From assembly GCA_022578605.1 (NCBI GenBank), contig MU394104.1:238431-302430 (forward strand): a stretch of 64,000 nucleotides of DNA, in the 5' to 3' direction. Below are positions 1 through 10,544 of this stretch, one piece after another; positions within the stretch are counted from its first letter, which is position 1; each line of letters begins with the position of its first letter. Below the pieces are notes generated by a model. The model saw only the letters and a program-made list of their open reading frames with translations, had not been told where the DNA came from and ran no database searches. Made by a program: the position numbers and the translations under genes. The DNA comes from Camillea tinctor. Taxonomy: Eukaryota; Ascomycota; Sordariomycetes; Xylariales; Xylariaceae.

Positions 1-188
1 ACCTTAGCTTACCCGTTTAAAGTAGGCATTTCTATTATCAGCCTATCTTTCCCATCATTCTAACCTGGTAACCTATATGAGTCTTCAGACAAATTTGTCG
101 CCAAATAAGATGTTTTAATCTGCGCAGTTCTATTTCATAGGCATTATTCTTTCTGCCTTTTTATTTTATTTCTCTTTTTCTCTCCAAG

Positions 189-277
189 ATGATAACTCCA
201 CCTCCAACAAGATGAACCCGCGCGTACGAGTCGCAGCAGGAAACCTTTCTAAGACAAAGCGATTTGGCCAGCGGTGA
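189..277 (+). promoter_or_regulatory. Two overlapping upstream ORFs in the REV1 leader
   Basis: Upstream of the REV1 start at 290 there are two short open frames. The first runs from ATG 189 to TGA 213-215 (8 codons). The second starts at ATG 212, overlapping that stop as ATGA, and ends at TGA 275-277 (21 codons), 12 bases before the REV1 ATG. If the transcript starts upstream of 189, ribosomes would have to bypass or reinitiate. That would be a simple way of keeping an error-prone polymerase low. The transcript start is not known, so regulation is inference. Confidence 0.45.
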
Positions 278-289
278 TAATCGTTCACT

Positions 290-3200
290 ATGGGAGACCG
301 TCTAGAGAAAAACTCCAACGCCGTCCGGAAGCGCATAGAAGGCCATACATTCTCCGACGAGGCCGGAGAAGAGTATGAGCCTAGCGCATTCGGCGGCTTT
401 CCGGACTACTTCCGCCGCAAGAAGATCAAACTCCAAAACCTAGATTCAGAATTACGAGCCTCTTCGGGAGAGAAGCCCCAGATATTCAAGGGTGTCGTGG
501 CCCACGTCACCGGCTATACTCAACCACCGCTTCATATTCTCCATCGTGATCTAGTCCAACATGGAGCTGGTTTCCTCCAGTACTTGGATTCCAAAACCAT
601 GGCCACTCACATTATCGCCTCGAGTTTGCCGCCTAAAAAAATGGTAGACTTTAATAAGTACCGGATAGTCAAACCGGCTTGGGTCACAGACTCGATTGAA
701 GCTGGCAGGCTATTACCGTGGTCAGACTACCGAGTCATCGAGGAGACACCGAGACAGAAGACGCTCAAACTAGATAGATCCGGCATCTCTACCCAGTCCA
801 ATACACAGGGGTCGCCCCTTGCTAGACAAGGGTACCGTGAGCAAACGGACAAGAGCTTCTATAATAGCCAATTTAAGGATAGTCCTGGAGTGAGAAATGA
901 AAGCAGACAAATCGATGATGGTTCACCCACCCTGCAAAGACCAGAGGTGTCAGATAACACTATGCATGAAAATGGACAAGATGAAATTACCTTGAGCACA
1001 AGGTCGCCGTTGAATTCAAACATCCCGCCCCCAAAACCGAGTGACAACCGTATAAGCCCAGATATGTTACTTGACTATGAGAACGAGGTGGCGGTACTTG
1101 GGGAGGCAGTACCTGAGGATAACAAGACGATGGACGACAAACCTGAACCAGAGCTGCTTCCTGAACAGCGAAAAGCAATGACCTCTGAGGAGCACAATGC
1201 ATTCTTGCTCCAAGACCCACGAATGAGGAAGTCTTCAACTGCAAACCCGGATTTCATCCAGCAATACTACTCCGAAAGCCGTTTGCATCACTTGTCTACT
1301 TGGAAAGCTGAGTTGAAATCAAAAATGCAGAAGTTAGCAGCTGAGAAGGGTCCTCAGGCAAAACCAATGAAGAGGAAACCTGGCGCACGGCGCTATGTCA
1401 TGCATGTTGACTTTGATAGTTTCTTCTGCGCAGTTTCTCTGAAGAGCGCCCCCGAATTCATCGACAAGCCCGCAGTTGTCGCCCATGGCACAGGTACGGG
1501 ATCAGAAATTGCCAGTTGCAACTATCCAGCGAGAAACTACGGAGTCAAAAACGGCATGTGGATGAAACGAGCAAAGGAATTATGTCCTGACCTCAAAGTT
1601 CTCCCCTATGATTTCCCTGCATATGAAGAGGCGAGCAGATTATTCTACGAATGCATCTTAGAAGTTGGTGGGGTAGTGCAAAGCGTCAGTATTGATGAAG
1701 CTTTGGTAGACGCCACTTCGGTGATTCTTTCTGCTGTTGGATCTGATGGTTCGGGTGTCGACGAGGGAAGTTTGTGGCGAGAACAGGAAAAAGCTGACCA
1801 GATCGCACTGGCCTTACGTGATCGAATTAAGCAAAACACAGGATGTGCCGTATCAGTAGGAATTGGTGGTAATATCCTCCTAGCAAAAGTTGCGCTTCGG
1901 AGAGCCAAGCCAGCAGGACAGCACCAGATCAAGCCAGAAGAAGTCCACACATTTCTTGGGGGATTGAAGGTTGGTGACCTACCTGGCGTTGCGTATAGTA
2001 TATCTGGCAAATTGGAAGAGATTGGGATCAAGTACGTAAATGACATCCGACAAACATCTAAGGAGCGCCTAATCAGCACACTGGGTCCTAAGACAGGAGA
2101 ACGGCTATGGGACTATGCTCGCGGGATCGATCGAACAGAAGTTGGCGATCAACCTATTCGAAAATCAGTTTCAGCTGAGGTAAATTGGGGGATTAGGTTT
2201 ATAAGCCAAGAGGAGGCTGAGGAATTTGTTTACAACTTGTGCAAGGAGCTAGAAAGACGTCTCCTGAACGAACAGGTTAAAGGTAAACAACTCACCATGA
2301 AGATTATGCGAAGGTCTCTAGACGCACCTCTTGATCCCCCAAAACATTTAGGTCACGGAAAATGTGATGTCTTCAACAAGAGCGTGATGTTTGGGATCGC
2401 TACGCATGAGTACGAAGCGCTAGGCAAAGAAGCAGTTTCAATCTTGCGCTCTTATAAGTTTAGCCCTGGAGATCTTCGTGGGCTGGGTGTCCAATTGACA
2501 AAGCTCGAGCCTATCAAGCCCTCGTCATTGGGTCAAGATGGGAGCCAGAAGAAACTCACTTTTGGGAACTTCCGAACTCCAGGGTCAGCAAAGAAGCCCA
2601 TGCAAGATCCGATCCAGGACACCGGCGGCCTACAGGCTCCTAGCTCGACATATGGACGAGGCGACGCTGAAGACCCAATTACAGATGGCCCTTTGACACC
2701 ACGAAAACCTAAGCCAACCGCTATACACCCAGCATTTGCTATTTCTCGAGCAGGCGATAAAGATGCAAAAGCCAACACACCTCTCAACATTTCAGGAACC
2801 CAATTTATTATGCCCAGTAATCCTGATCCAACAGTTCTTGCAGAACTTCCTCTTGACATTCGAAGCAGGCTCATGGCCCAGGGTAAAGCCAGTTCAGCAC
2901 GGCGAGACGAATCACCAGCCGCGAAATCGAGACCACAAAGCCCCGCAATCAATGATATTCCTCCCGAGTTTGACCCAGAGGTTTTCAATGCTCTTCCAGA
3001 GGATATGAAAGCAGAGGTTCTCAACTCCTATAGGCCCCGAAGCAGACAAGCTGGCCGCCCTCAGTCACCACGGGGAGACAGATATGGTCAAGCCCCAAAG
3101 AAAACGACACCAACAAAGCGTCGTGGTTCCGGACTATTTGCGCGGGCTCGTGAACGACAAGCGGATGCATCAGCAAAAATCGTACAAACTAATTTTCTCT

Positions 3201-3751
3201 TCAAAGAACCGGGAAACGTTGACCAAAACGATATAGAAGAGCTAGACCAAGAATTCCTTGCTGAGCTTCCAGAGGAAGTACGCAAGGAAGTCATTGCCGA
3301 TCACAGGCGGAAGAAAATCCAGCGGTCTGGCTTAGACCTAAATATCGGCCACAAGCGAAATCAAGATACTGATACCGAGGATATTCTTCCAGGAGGTCAG
3401 AAGAAGTTACGGTTTGCTCCTCGGCCCCCTAAGGTTGCCTTTACGAGCGGACAGCTCAAGACGCTGTCTGAAATCAGAGACATGTTAAAAGTATGGTATA
3501 GTGAAACCCAGGACGATGGCCCTCATAGGAGAGATGTGGAAATGTTTGAGAAGTACCTGGTCAAGGTTGTCCTGGAGGAAAAGGATATGGACAAGGCTGC
3601 AAAGCTAGTAAGGTGGTTGGACTTTCTCATTGACGAGGATGAAGCGGAATCTCGAGGCAAAGAGGCCTGGCAAGGCGCTGTAAAGGGTATTAAGGAAGAA
3701 GTGCAGAAGGCAGTGCAATCGCGTGGCTTAGGACTTCTGGATATGGGATAA
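290..3751 (+). CDS. REV1: DNA repair protein REV1 (Y-family deoxycytidyl transferase)
   Basis: A single-exon protein of 1153 residues. REV1 inserts dCMP opposite abasic sites and scaffolds translesion synthesis with Pol zeta and PCNA in the nucleus. Visible in order: a BRCT domain (about 62-150, with the conserved Trp in KPAWVTDSI), a Y-family palm/finger region from about 370 with the metal-binding MHVDFDSFF (371 onward) and SIDEALVD (about 469), little-finger region to about 730, then a disordered tail. The tail carries three Leu-Pro ubiquitin-binding (UBM-like) motifs at about 846-866, 893-913 and 983-1003, and a C-terminal helical domain (about 1045-1150) of the REV1 type that binds REV7 and other polymerases. 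Length and order match fungal REV1. The ATG at 290 is the first in frame and gives the expected short N-terminal region before BRCT. Confidence 0.96.
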   Translation: MGDRLEKNSNAVRKRIEGHTFSDEAGEEYEPSAFGGFPDYFRRKKIKLQNLDSELRASSGEKPQIFKGVVAHVTGYTQPPLHILHRDLVQHGAGFLQYLDSKTMATHIIASSLPPKKMVDFNKYRIVKPAWVTDSIEAGRLLPWSDYRVIEETPRQKTLKLDRSGISTQSNTQGSPLARQGYREQTDKSFYNSQFKDSPGVRNESRQIDDGSPTLQRPEVSDNTMHENGQDEITLSTRSPLNSNIPPPKPSDNRISPDMLLDYENEVAVLGEAVPEDNKTMDDKPEPELLPEQRKAMTSEEHNAFLLQDPRMRKSSTANPDFIQQYYSESRLHHLSTWKAELKSKMQKLAAEKGPQAKPMKRKPGARRYVMHVDFDSFFCAVSLKSAPEFIDKPAVVAHGTGTGSEIASCNYPARNYGVKNGMWMKRAKELCPDLKVLPYDFPAYEEASRLFYECILEVGGVVQSVSIDEALVDATSVILSAVGSDGSGVDEGSLWREQEKADQIALALRDRIKQNTGCAVSVGIGGNILLAKVALRRAKPAGQHQIKPEEVHTFLGGLKVGDLPGVAYSISGKLEEIGIKYVNDIRQTSKERLISTLGPKTGERLWDYARGIDRTEVGDQPIRKSVSAEVNWGIRFISQEEAEEFVYNLCKELERRLLNEQVKGKQLTMKIMRRSLDAPLDPPKHLGHGKCDVFNKSVMFGIATHEYEALGKEAVSILRSYKFSPGDLRGLGVQLTKLEPIKPSSLGQDGSQKKLTFGNFRTPGSAKKPMQDPIQDTGGLQAPSSTYGRGDAEDPITDGPLTPRKPKPTAIHPAFAISRAGDKDAKANTPLNISGTQFIMPSNPDPTVLAELPLDIRSRLMAQGKASSARRDESPAAKSRPQSPAINDIPPEFDPEVFNALPEDMKAEVLNSYRPRSRQAGRPQSPRGDRYGQAPKKTTPTKRRGSGLFARARERQADASAKIVQTNFLFKEPGNVDQNDIEELDQEFLAELPEEVRKEVIADHRRKKIQRSGLDLNIGHKRNQDTDTEDILPGGQKKLRFAPRPPKVAFTSGQLKTLSEIRDMLKVWYSETQDDGPHRRDVEMFEKYLVKVVLEEKDMDKAAKLVRWLDFLIDEDEAESRGKEAWQGAVKGIKEEVQKAVQSRGLGLLDMG

Positions 3752-3972
3752 AGTTAGATCACTCTTACGAGCAACGTCGGTTGGTATTGTTAAAATGTCA
3801 ATTTACGGTAAATCTACAATGTACGTTCTGAAGCGTATCCTTGAACCTTGTATGTGCCTGTCTATCCGTCTAACTTGGTAAATCCAAATGTCTACTCATC
3901 AACGCAAGTCTCTGTAGAACATATACATCCGGACCACAAACATCAATTCATCTACATTGCCTCCCCCTTTTC

Positions 3973-4682
3973 TCAGAACCCCCTCAAAACCAACCCAACC
4001 ACAGCCCCTATCCCAACCGAAACCCCCCAAAGCCCCACTCCCCACACAATCCCTCCTCCTCCTCTCCTCATCACCGCCACCCCGCTACTCCTTGCCTCCT
4101 CAGTGAGGTTATACACGCTCAGCCGCAGCGCGCCACCGCACGCCGTCTCGTTGTCCCCGTCGCACGGGTACCCGCAGTCGGCGTCGTCCAGGCGCACGCT
4201 CAGGGACGACAGGGCGTCGGCGCACCAGCACTCCCGCGCGTACTCGAGCCCCGCGTACGCGTACCGCCGGGAGGTGTTGTGGGCGCAGAAGTCGAGGCAG
4301 AGGGGCACGGTCACTTGGGGAGGGGAGGAGGGTGGAATGTGAGTTTACGTATTTTACTCTTTCTCTCTCTCTCTCTCTCTCTCTCTTTTGTGACAACTCT
4401 TGGAAGGGAAAAGTTGGGAGAAGAGGGCAGGAAGAAGGAGGGGGAGGGGGGGAATGAGGGAAACGAGATTGGGTACTTACTGGCATCCGGAAGCGTCTCT
4501 TGGATCCCGCCGGACAGCGCGCGCAGCTGCGACGTGCCTGGCAGCTCGGTCGTCTCGTTGTAGCACCCCGCATAGGTGTACAGGGTACTGTTGTTGAGGA
4601 TCGAGAGGGCGGGGGTGGGGCTAGGGAGGAGGGCGAGGAGAAGGAAGAAAGATAAAAGTAAGGGGAGGGCGCGTTGAAGCAT
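3973..4682 (-). CDS. Small secreted WSC-domain protein, probably membrane- or GPI-anchored
   Basis: Two exons on the minus strand, 4682-4481 and 4313-3973. They are joined by a GTAAGT...AAG intron (4480-4314) that fuses Ala-Met in frame and gives 180 residues. Residues 1-25 form a signal peptide (Leu-rich, ending near TPALS). Residues about 36-130 form a WSC cysteine domain, with the pattern YAGCYNET, LCLDFC, ECWCADAL, CGYPCDGDN and TACGG. The last 25 residues are hydrophobic and Gly/Val-rich without a long cytosolic tail, so a GPI or tail anchor is likely. WSC domains bind glycans in cell-wall sensors, but this protein lacks the Ser/Thr stalk and cytosolic tail of true Wsc sensors. It is therefore better called a wall-associated WSC protein. 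The domain is interrupted by the intron, so neither open frame alone shows it whole. It is convergent with REV1. Confidence 0.82.
4362..4386. repeat. (CT)n microsatellite inside the WSC gene intron
   Basis: An uninterrupted run of about 12 CT dinucleotides, read as (GA)n on the coding strand of the WSC gene. It lies entirely within the 167-nt intron and is flanked by further purine-rich sequence. Confidence 0.9.
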
Positions 4683-5910
4683 GGTTGTTGCTTATTTGGC
4701 GCTGCTTTTCCCTCGGACCGGGAGGACGAGCCGCTGAGATCGGGCCTCCGGGATGCCGCGGTGAGGTTATTATAATATCCCTCCGGTATAGTACGGAGCT
4801 CCCGGGGAGCGGGAGCGTTCGCTATGGTTTGCGACAGTATGTCAAACTCTTGTTGTCAAGAAAATTTTATCGGCAATGTCCCGTCCACAGTAAATTGGAC
4901 GGAGGGCTCTTAGCGCCTAACGTGTCGTAGATAGATCTCTTCCCTTAGAATTTCCAAGTTCAGTTTGGCAAGGCAAGAAACGGCCTCATGAGAGGATAGC
5001 TAAGGCGAAAGCAGTCCGGAGTGAATCTCTGTCTGTCTATTCACGATGACGGACTGTGGATCGTAACTAAAATAAAACAAAAGCAAGAAGGAAATCAAGG
5101 AAAGAAATCTAGGGTGTTCTGTCTATTCTAGAGTATTTCATCTTGGCATATCTATTTTCTAGCCTCTTTTCCTCTCTAGACCATTTCAGCTGAGAAATAG
5201 TGGACAGTAATTCGCGATTTCTTCAGGCACCTTTTTGATAGCTGCCAGTCTAAAAGGTCTATGGTCTGCGAAGCTGATTCGGCGTCCCACGTTGGTGGCG
5301 CTGCAAGCTTGTTGGTCTAGAACCTAGATCCAGCCTATTCTGGCTTATTTCTCGTAAAATGGAGAAAAAAAACACGCCCCTAGCCTGCTTATCTGGGCTA
5401 TTCAAGAGCGAGTTGGTTACATGTGTGATAAGGAATCTGGTGTTATGCAGGCCTTCTTTCTTTTTTTATTGGTACGAGCAACTAATTGTTTCTTGCAGGA
5501 TCAAAGCATGGTAGCGAGCGCTGCACGAGGTGAGACAAGATATCACTTTGACCCAAGATATACTTAATGACATGCAGACATGTTCTTTACCGTACCAAGG
5601 TACTAGCCAGTAGATAGGTGTGGATATGGATACCAATATCTCACCCAGCTTCCTGTAAGTCAAAATTACCTTGTGGGCATTCTTACGATCATACTTCTTT
5701 TATTGTATGAAATAACAGCCTCACAACTGACTTCTAGGCCAGTTACCGCTAGTTATTTATTTATGTTACCTACGTTGTCTTGCCTCGCTTCGGTTTGTTC
5801 AGCTTATTAAATAGGGGAGACGGGACTAATACGATGTAACATGAGCTATTGTAAACATGTTGGGCTTTAATCAGTGTCGTAATTTGTGTTGAGTTCATTG
5901 CGTTAGCTCA
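4683..5910. other. Intergenic region between the WSC gene and OCT1
   Basis: About 1.2 kb. It holds the promoter of the minus-strand WSC gene, which starts at 4682, and the 3' flank of OCT1, which ends at 5911. Only chance open frames below 85 codons are present. Composition is ordinary and no RNA gene or repeat of note was recognised. Confidence 0.6.
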
Positions 5911-8316
5911 TCAGCCGTGTAAGTCGTCCCTTATACCCCAGCTCCCTACAAGCCTCATGGCTTCCTCGTCCCCATGTATGAGACGTTCATCCTCCAGGGT
6001 ATCAGATAGACATTTCCACGGATTTCGTGAGCCTCCCCACTTCAGGAGATTTTCTTTTACTCTCTCTCCATTCTTCCTGTCGAGTGCAGCTCCGTTTTGG
6101 CCCGCCAAGAAGACTACTCTCCAGACACGTTCCGAGAGAACTTGGTCAAAGAGGTAGCTGTAGTAAGTGCTACCATATCCGAACAGATGTCCAAAAAATC
6201 CTTGCCACCTTGTTCCTGGAGGGTCAGGCGGAAGCTTACCGAATTTTCGTTGTAGATCAAGGAAGACTGCAGTTGAATCGAAATCGCCCTGATCCAAGCG
6301 TGACGAATGATATTCCTGATCTAGCATAGCAAGAATGATCTGGTTTTCCCTCTCGGATGCTTCAAAGCGCTTTAAAACATGAAGCTTGTCCGCAACCATC
6401 TGGTAAGGCAGTGGTTCATCAGTGGCATGGTGTCGTGCAAATAACTCAAGGACAGAGGGATCCGCGCAGAAATGCTCCATCAAAGTCGACGGGAGCTCTG
6501 CAAAATCAGTAGCGCATCGCGTTCCAGCGACGTTTTGCAGTGATGTCCGGGCCAGAATAGAGTGTATAGCATGTCCCATCTCATGAAACAACGTCTCCAT
6601 CTGGTAGTAATCCAGAAGTGCTGGTTCATTCCGCCCATCCTCCTCATGGTGAAAATCACAAACTAAAGCGATTGTCGGAAGCTGTTTCACAGAACTACCA
6701 GTCTCAGAAACATGCATTCCGTCGTTCGCTGCCTCAATGGGAGTTTCAAACCTCGGGAAACCATCGTAACCACTCGCAATTTGCTGCGCAGCTTCTTGAA
6801 TTTCGTCTGGTAAGATCTCTCTTGAGCAACGCACAGTAAAGTGTGCAGGGTTTGGGGACTTGTCATCCCGGTAGAAAAGATCGCAGTAAAGCACAGCTAC
6901 ATGCCCATCTGTGTCGGAGATGACATCTAAGCGTCTGACATCAGGATGCCAGGTTTCTCCCGGAAGAGTATCCCTAGGTACGAATCTAATTCCGTATAGG
7001 CGAGTAAAAAGCCTTGAGAGGCCTTGCATCACCGTTCCAAGCGAAAAATAGGAAGATAGATGATCACTATAGCGCCTGCGCGATCTGATGCCAGACCGTA
7101 TGCTATGCATGTAATAGTCTTTGTCCCACGGGTGGAGTTCTGTTGTAGTAGATGAATGAAGCTTTAGCCCCTTTTCTCTGAGAAGATCGGTAACCTCCTG
7201 TTCAACGAGTGGGGCATTGCGCTGCGACAAAGCTAGAAGGAACTGATGAACAGACTCGGGTGTTTTTGCCATCATCTTGTCCTGGAGAGCCATCTGACCA
7301 TAGCTTTCAAAGCCCGACAAGCGGGCTAACTGGGCACGCGACCTTAGCAGTGTTTCCAGGGTACCGATTGATTTCTTAGACGCTGTTCGGGTCGCATAGT
7401 AGATGAGCTTTCTTGTATTTTCGTCGTGGACAGTTCTTAAAGCTACCGATGCCTCTGGAGACATGGTCGGTAGCCGAAGCAGACCGCGCCTAGTGTATTT
7501 CTGGGCCAACCGTGGATCCATGCCCTGGAACTTGCTGCTTGGTAGGTCGATATACGTCTGATCTGGTCCCATATTGTCGACAAAGTCGGAACCCAGTTCA
7601 CTAATCTCCTGTGATAGGTCTACAAATTGATCACGCGAGTCTTGTGGCAGGTGTATAGCGGATTTCTTGAAATCTTGCTGCAACAGTTGCGCAACGGTCT
7701 GTTCCTCTTCGGTCCAACTAGCGATTACTTCAGGGGTAGCAAGAGCTTTCCCTAGCTGATCGCTCAATCCGGTGGTCGTGTTGAGCTGGTTCATATACTG
7801 GTAGACTAACGACCACGCCTCGGATGCCGCATGTTGTATATCTTCATTGGGGTGTGTTACCCGTACGAAATCGGAAACATCAAGCACCCGACAAAGTATA
7901 TCACTCAGTCTGTCCAGATCCCGAACTAGAGCCTTGTAGTCTTGCAGTGTGGATGCAGCGAGCACCTTGTCCACTATTTTCTGTGCGCGGGTTATGGTAG
8001 TTTCGGCAAAGGTGAGGAAGCCTTGCGGCGACGTCAGGTATTTATTTCTGAACAGGCCAACATTTCCACTACTTGTGCTTTCAAGTAGAGGCCGCCAAAA
8101 ACGACGAAAGGTCGGAGGGGAATCAAAAATCTGGCGAAGGAGGGAATCGTCATGTTTCGCTTCGGGGGGCGTATGGTCTACCGGTATATATGATACATGG
8201 TCTTGAGCGAGACCTGGCTCGGCGGAGAGCCAACGTCTCTGTCTCTGTCCGGCTCTCGACCCTTGACGGATACATCGTGAGCAGGTCCAGAGACCTGATC
8301 GTAGAGCTTTTATCAT
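5911..8316 (-). CDS. OCT1: Mitochondrial intermediate peptidase (M3 metallopeptidase)
   Basis: An 801-residue single-exon protein when started at ATG 8316. An in-frame ATG lies 14 codons further upstream at 8358, but the start at 8316 gives a typical mitochondrial presequence (MIKALRSGLWTCSRCIRQ, basic and without acids). OCT1 removes an octapeptide from matrix precursors after MPP cleavage. The zinc site FHEMGHAIHS (HExxH, about residues 576-580) is intact, and the downstream glutamate region (ATDFAELPSTLMEHF) matches the M3A family. The C-terminal GSTYYSYLFDQVLS segment is also typical. Length matches fungal OCT1 proteins (about 800). It is divergently arranged with the MICOS subunit gene across about 610 bp. 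Confidence 0.95.
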   Translation of the reverse strand: MIKALRSGLWTCSRCIRQGSRAGQRQRRWLSAEPGLAQDHVSYIPVDHTPPEAKHDDSLLRQIFDSPPTFRRFWRPLLESTSSGNVGLFRNKYLTSPQGFLTFAETTITRAQKIVDKVLAASTLQDYKALVRDLDRLSDILCRVLDVSDFVRVTHPNEDIQHAASEAWSLVYQYMNQLNTTTGLSDQLGKALATPEVIASWTEEEQTVAQLLQQDFKKSAIHLPQDSRDQFVDLSQEISELGSDFVDNMGPDQTYIDLPSSKFQGMDPRLAQKYTRRGLLRLPTMSPEASVALRTVHDENTRKLIYYATRTASKKSIGTLETLLRSRAQLARLSGFESYGQMALQDKMMAKTPESVHQFLLALSQRNAPLVEQEVTDLLREKGLKLHSSTTTELHPWDKDYYMHSIRSGIRSRRRYSDHLSSYFSLGTVMQGLSRLFTRLYGIRFVPRDTLPGETWHPDVRRLDVISDTDGHVAVLYCDLFYRDDKSPNPAHFTVRCSREILPDEIQEAAQQIASGYDGFPRFETPIEAANDGMHVSETGSSVKQLPTIALVCDFHHEEDGRNEPALLDYYQMETLFHEMGHAIHSILARTSLQNVAGTRCATDFAELPSTLMEHFCADPSVLELFARHHATDEPLPYQMVADKLHVLKRFEASERENQIILAMLDQEYHSSRLDQGDFDSTAVFLDLQRKFGKLPPDPPGTRWQGFFGHLFGYGSTYYSYLFDQVLSERVWRVVFLAGQNGAALDRKNGERVKENLLKWGGSRNPWKCLSDTLEDERLIHGDEEAMRLVGSWGIRDDLHG

Positions 8317-8929
8317 GATGTATAAATCATGATACAGTGTTTCCGGGTCAACATACAACGACCCGTAGAATTATAGTAAACTTACAAGACAGAAAAGGCA
8401 AAAAAGACAAAAAGAGAACGGAGAGGAGGCGTGATGGTTGTTATATACAAGGCGAATTGGTGGACATGATGAATATTGTAGAAGCTTCGTTTTCCCCAGA
8501 TAGACCTTAGTTAAGTAAATTGCTATGGTACGGTACTATGTTAAGTACTACTTACACTACTAGTACTGAGCTATTTCGCTCTTCCGAGTCGGCAAACTAC
8601 TAAAAAAAAAAAGTTGAAACTAATGCAAGGCTACTTACTATGTACGCACTTTCCGAACTTCCGGAAATAACCGTTTGTGGGCAGTAGAAAGACTGGAAAG
8701 AGGGAAAAAGAAAAAAAAGACAGGTACGTACCTATTCTTAATTTAGTAGGTACATCATAAGGTACCCAAGTACTAATCCATGTACTGAGGTCAGTACTAG
8801 GTTACATAACTTCAACGTTCAAATTCCAAGCTTTAAATTCTTTGACGCAAAAAAAAAAGTGACGCTCCCGTCCTCCGCAACCCCCCGATCACGAACCACC
8901 ACTTTGTCTCAAAGTCAATTGCCAACAAC
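8317..8929. promoter_or_regulatory. Bidirectional promoter region between OCT1 and MIC26/27
   Basis: About 610 bp between two divergent genes for mitochondrial proteins. It contains A-tracts (8602-8612, 8850-8860) and several TACGTACC/GGTAC-type short palindromic words around 8725-8800. No TATA box is evident. Shared control is inferred from the arrangement only. Confidence 0.5.
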
Positions 8930-9936
8930 ATGGCAGCCAGAGTGTTGCTGCGACGGGTAAGATCAATCTTAAGACCTATAATTAAACCAATTTACCGAAT
9001 ATAAATTCATTCACTGACTTTGCCCCTGCAGCGTGTCGCTGCGCCTTTCATGGCAGCGACTCTGGCCGGAGGAGCTCTATTTCCCTCGGTTGCCCTGGCC
9101 GAAGCACTACCTCAGGACCACTCGGTTCGCCGCCCTCCCCCCTTTTCCTCCGGTCCTCCTTAAAGCCCCATATTATAGTATATGGCACTAACATGCAACC
9201 GGGTGCGTTGCCATAGTTGAGGAAGCCGATCTACGACGACTACGAGACATTCCTACCTAAAAACCGCAGCAGCAACAGCGTTAGCAGCAGCACTCCCGCC
9301 CCGCCGTCCCCGTCTTCCGATGCCACCACTATCGCGCCCTCGTTATCGTCGCCCTCCCCTGATGCTGCCTCCCCCTCCCCCTCCCCCTCCTCCTCTCTAC
9401 AGATTGGCAAGCCGCACGGCCCGACGCCGACGGACCGCCTCGCCGTGCAGATCGGCCGGGCCCGTCTCTTTTTGTACGGGTACGCCGCCGCCGCCGAGGA
9501 CGCCGTGAACTCCGCGGTGGACTCCGCCTTCAACCTAGAGCGGTCGTTCACGGAGACAGTGGCCTCGCTGGCGCCGGCGCGGGAGACGGGGGAGCGTCTG
9601 ATGCCGGGGCTCGTGTACGTGCTGGTGGCGTCGATGACGGGCAGCATCGCGACGCGCAGCCGGGGGCTAGTGCTGCGTGCCGCCGTGCCCTTCGCCCTCG
9701 GCCTCGGTGCCGGCTGGCTCGTTCTACCCGTCACCATGACCAACGTCTCGGCTCTGCTGTGGACCTACGAGCGCCGCTTTCCCGCCGTCGCTGACGCCCA
9801 CCTGCAGACCCGTCAGAGCATTGAGCGCGCCTGGCACTTCGCCAAGGTTCACGCTGACGTATCCAAGTCTTACGTTGACGAGAAGGTTCATAGTGCCCGT
9901 GAGGTTGTCGAGGAGTGGGTGAAGCAGGGTAAATAA
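8930..9936 (+). CDS. MICOS complex subunit of the MIC26/MIC27 (apolipoprotein O-like) type
   Basis: Three exons: 8930-8956, 9032-9124 and 9217-9936, giving 279 residues. Intron 1 (8957-9031) is GTAAGA...CAG. Intron 2 (9125-9216) has a weak donor, GTTCGC, but a good ACTAAC branch site near 9187 and a TAG acceptor, and joins in phase 0 to the conserved KPIYDDYE motif. The first 35 residues are basic then hydrophobic (mitochondrial targeting). A Ser/Pro-rich low-complexity linker follows. From about 170 come two glycine-containing membrane segments separated by a short basic loop, then a charged helical C-terminus. This matches the inner-membrane MICOS subunits that shape cristae junctions and bind cardiolipin. 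MIC26 and MIC27 cannot be told apart here. Confidence 0.82.
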
Positions 9937-10544
9937 ATGAAAAGAAAGGGAGGGGGAGAGAGAACCTAGAAGAAAAAAGGGGAAAAGTGTTGTACTCAAA
10001 AAGGGAATAAGACGATCGAAAAGAACAAAAAAGATATATGTTGTATGTACTATAGATGAATAGACACACCTGAACATTTTTCTTCCTTTTGCGTTGCTTA
10101 ATATAATATGGGATGATCATGTATTTGGTGGAGAGAACCTGTATGAGGCCATATATATATATATTTACATGGTTTTTCTCTCGGGATATATCAAAGTTTC
10201 TCGGCGTTTGTGATCCCGCGGTAATATGTATGAGCATGTACGAGCGAGTGGGAGAAAGAAACAGACCAAATCTTGAGACAAAAATCACGCCGAACCAAAT
10301 AACCTTTTTGAATTTCTTTTTTTCCTCCGTCCTTTTCGATTACCGTTGCTCTAATAAGTTTCCCTAAAGGGCCGGGGGGTATATCTAATACATTGTCATG
10401 TGTGCGCCAATTCTATTACAATCCATCTAACAAACCTTCTCTTCTTTTCCAATCCAGACAGGTAACACACAATAATGTCCCAATTCTCCCTCGTGTTATT
10501 AACTACTTTCCTAACCTAAAAAAAAAAAAATACATCACCCCCAA
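9937..10544. other. 3' intergenic region between convergent MIC26/27 and TPC1
   Basis: About 600 bp between two convergent genes. It is A/T-rich, with (TA)n around 10152-10163 and homopolymer A runs (10520-10530). Expected 3' untranslated sequence of both genes; nothing else recognised. Confidence 0.6.
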
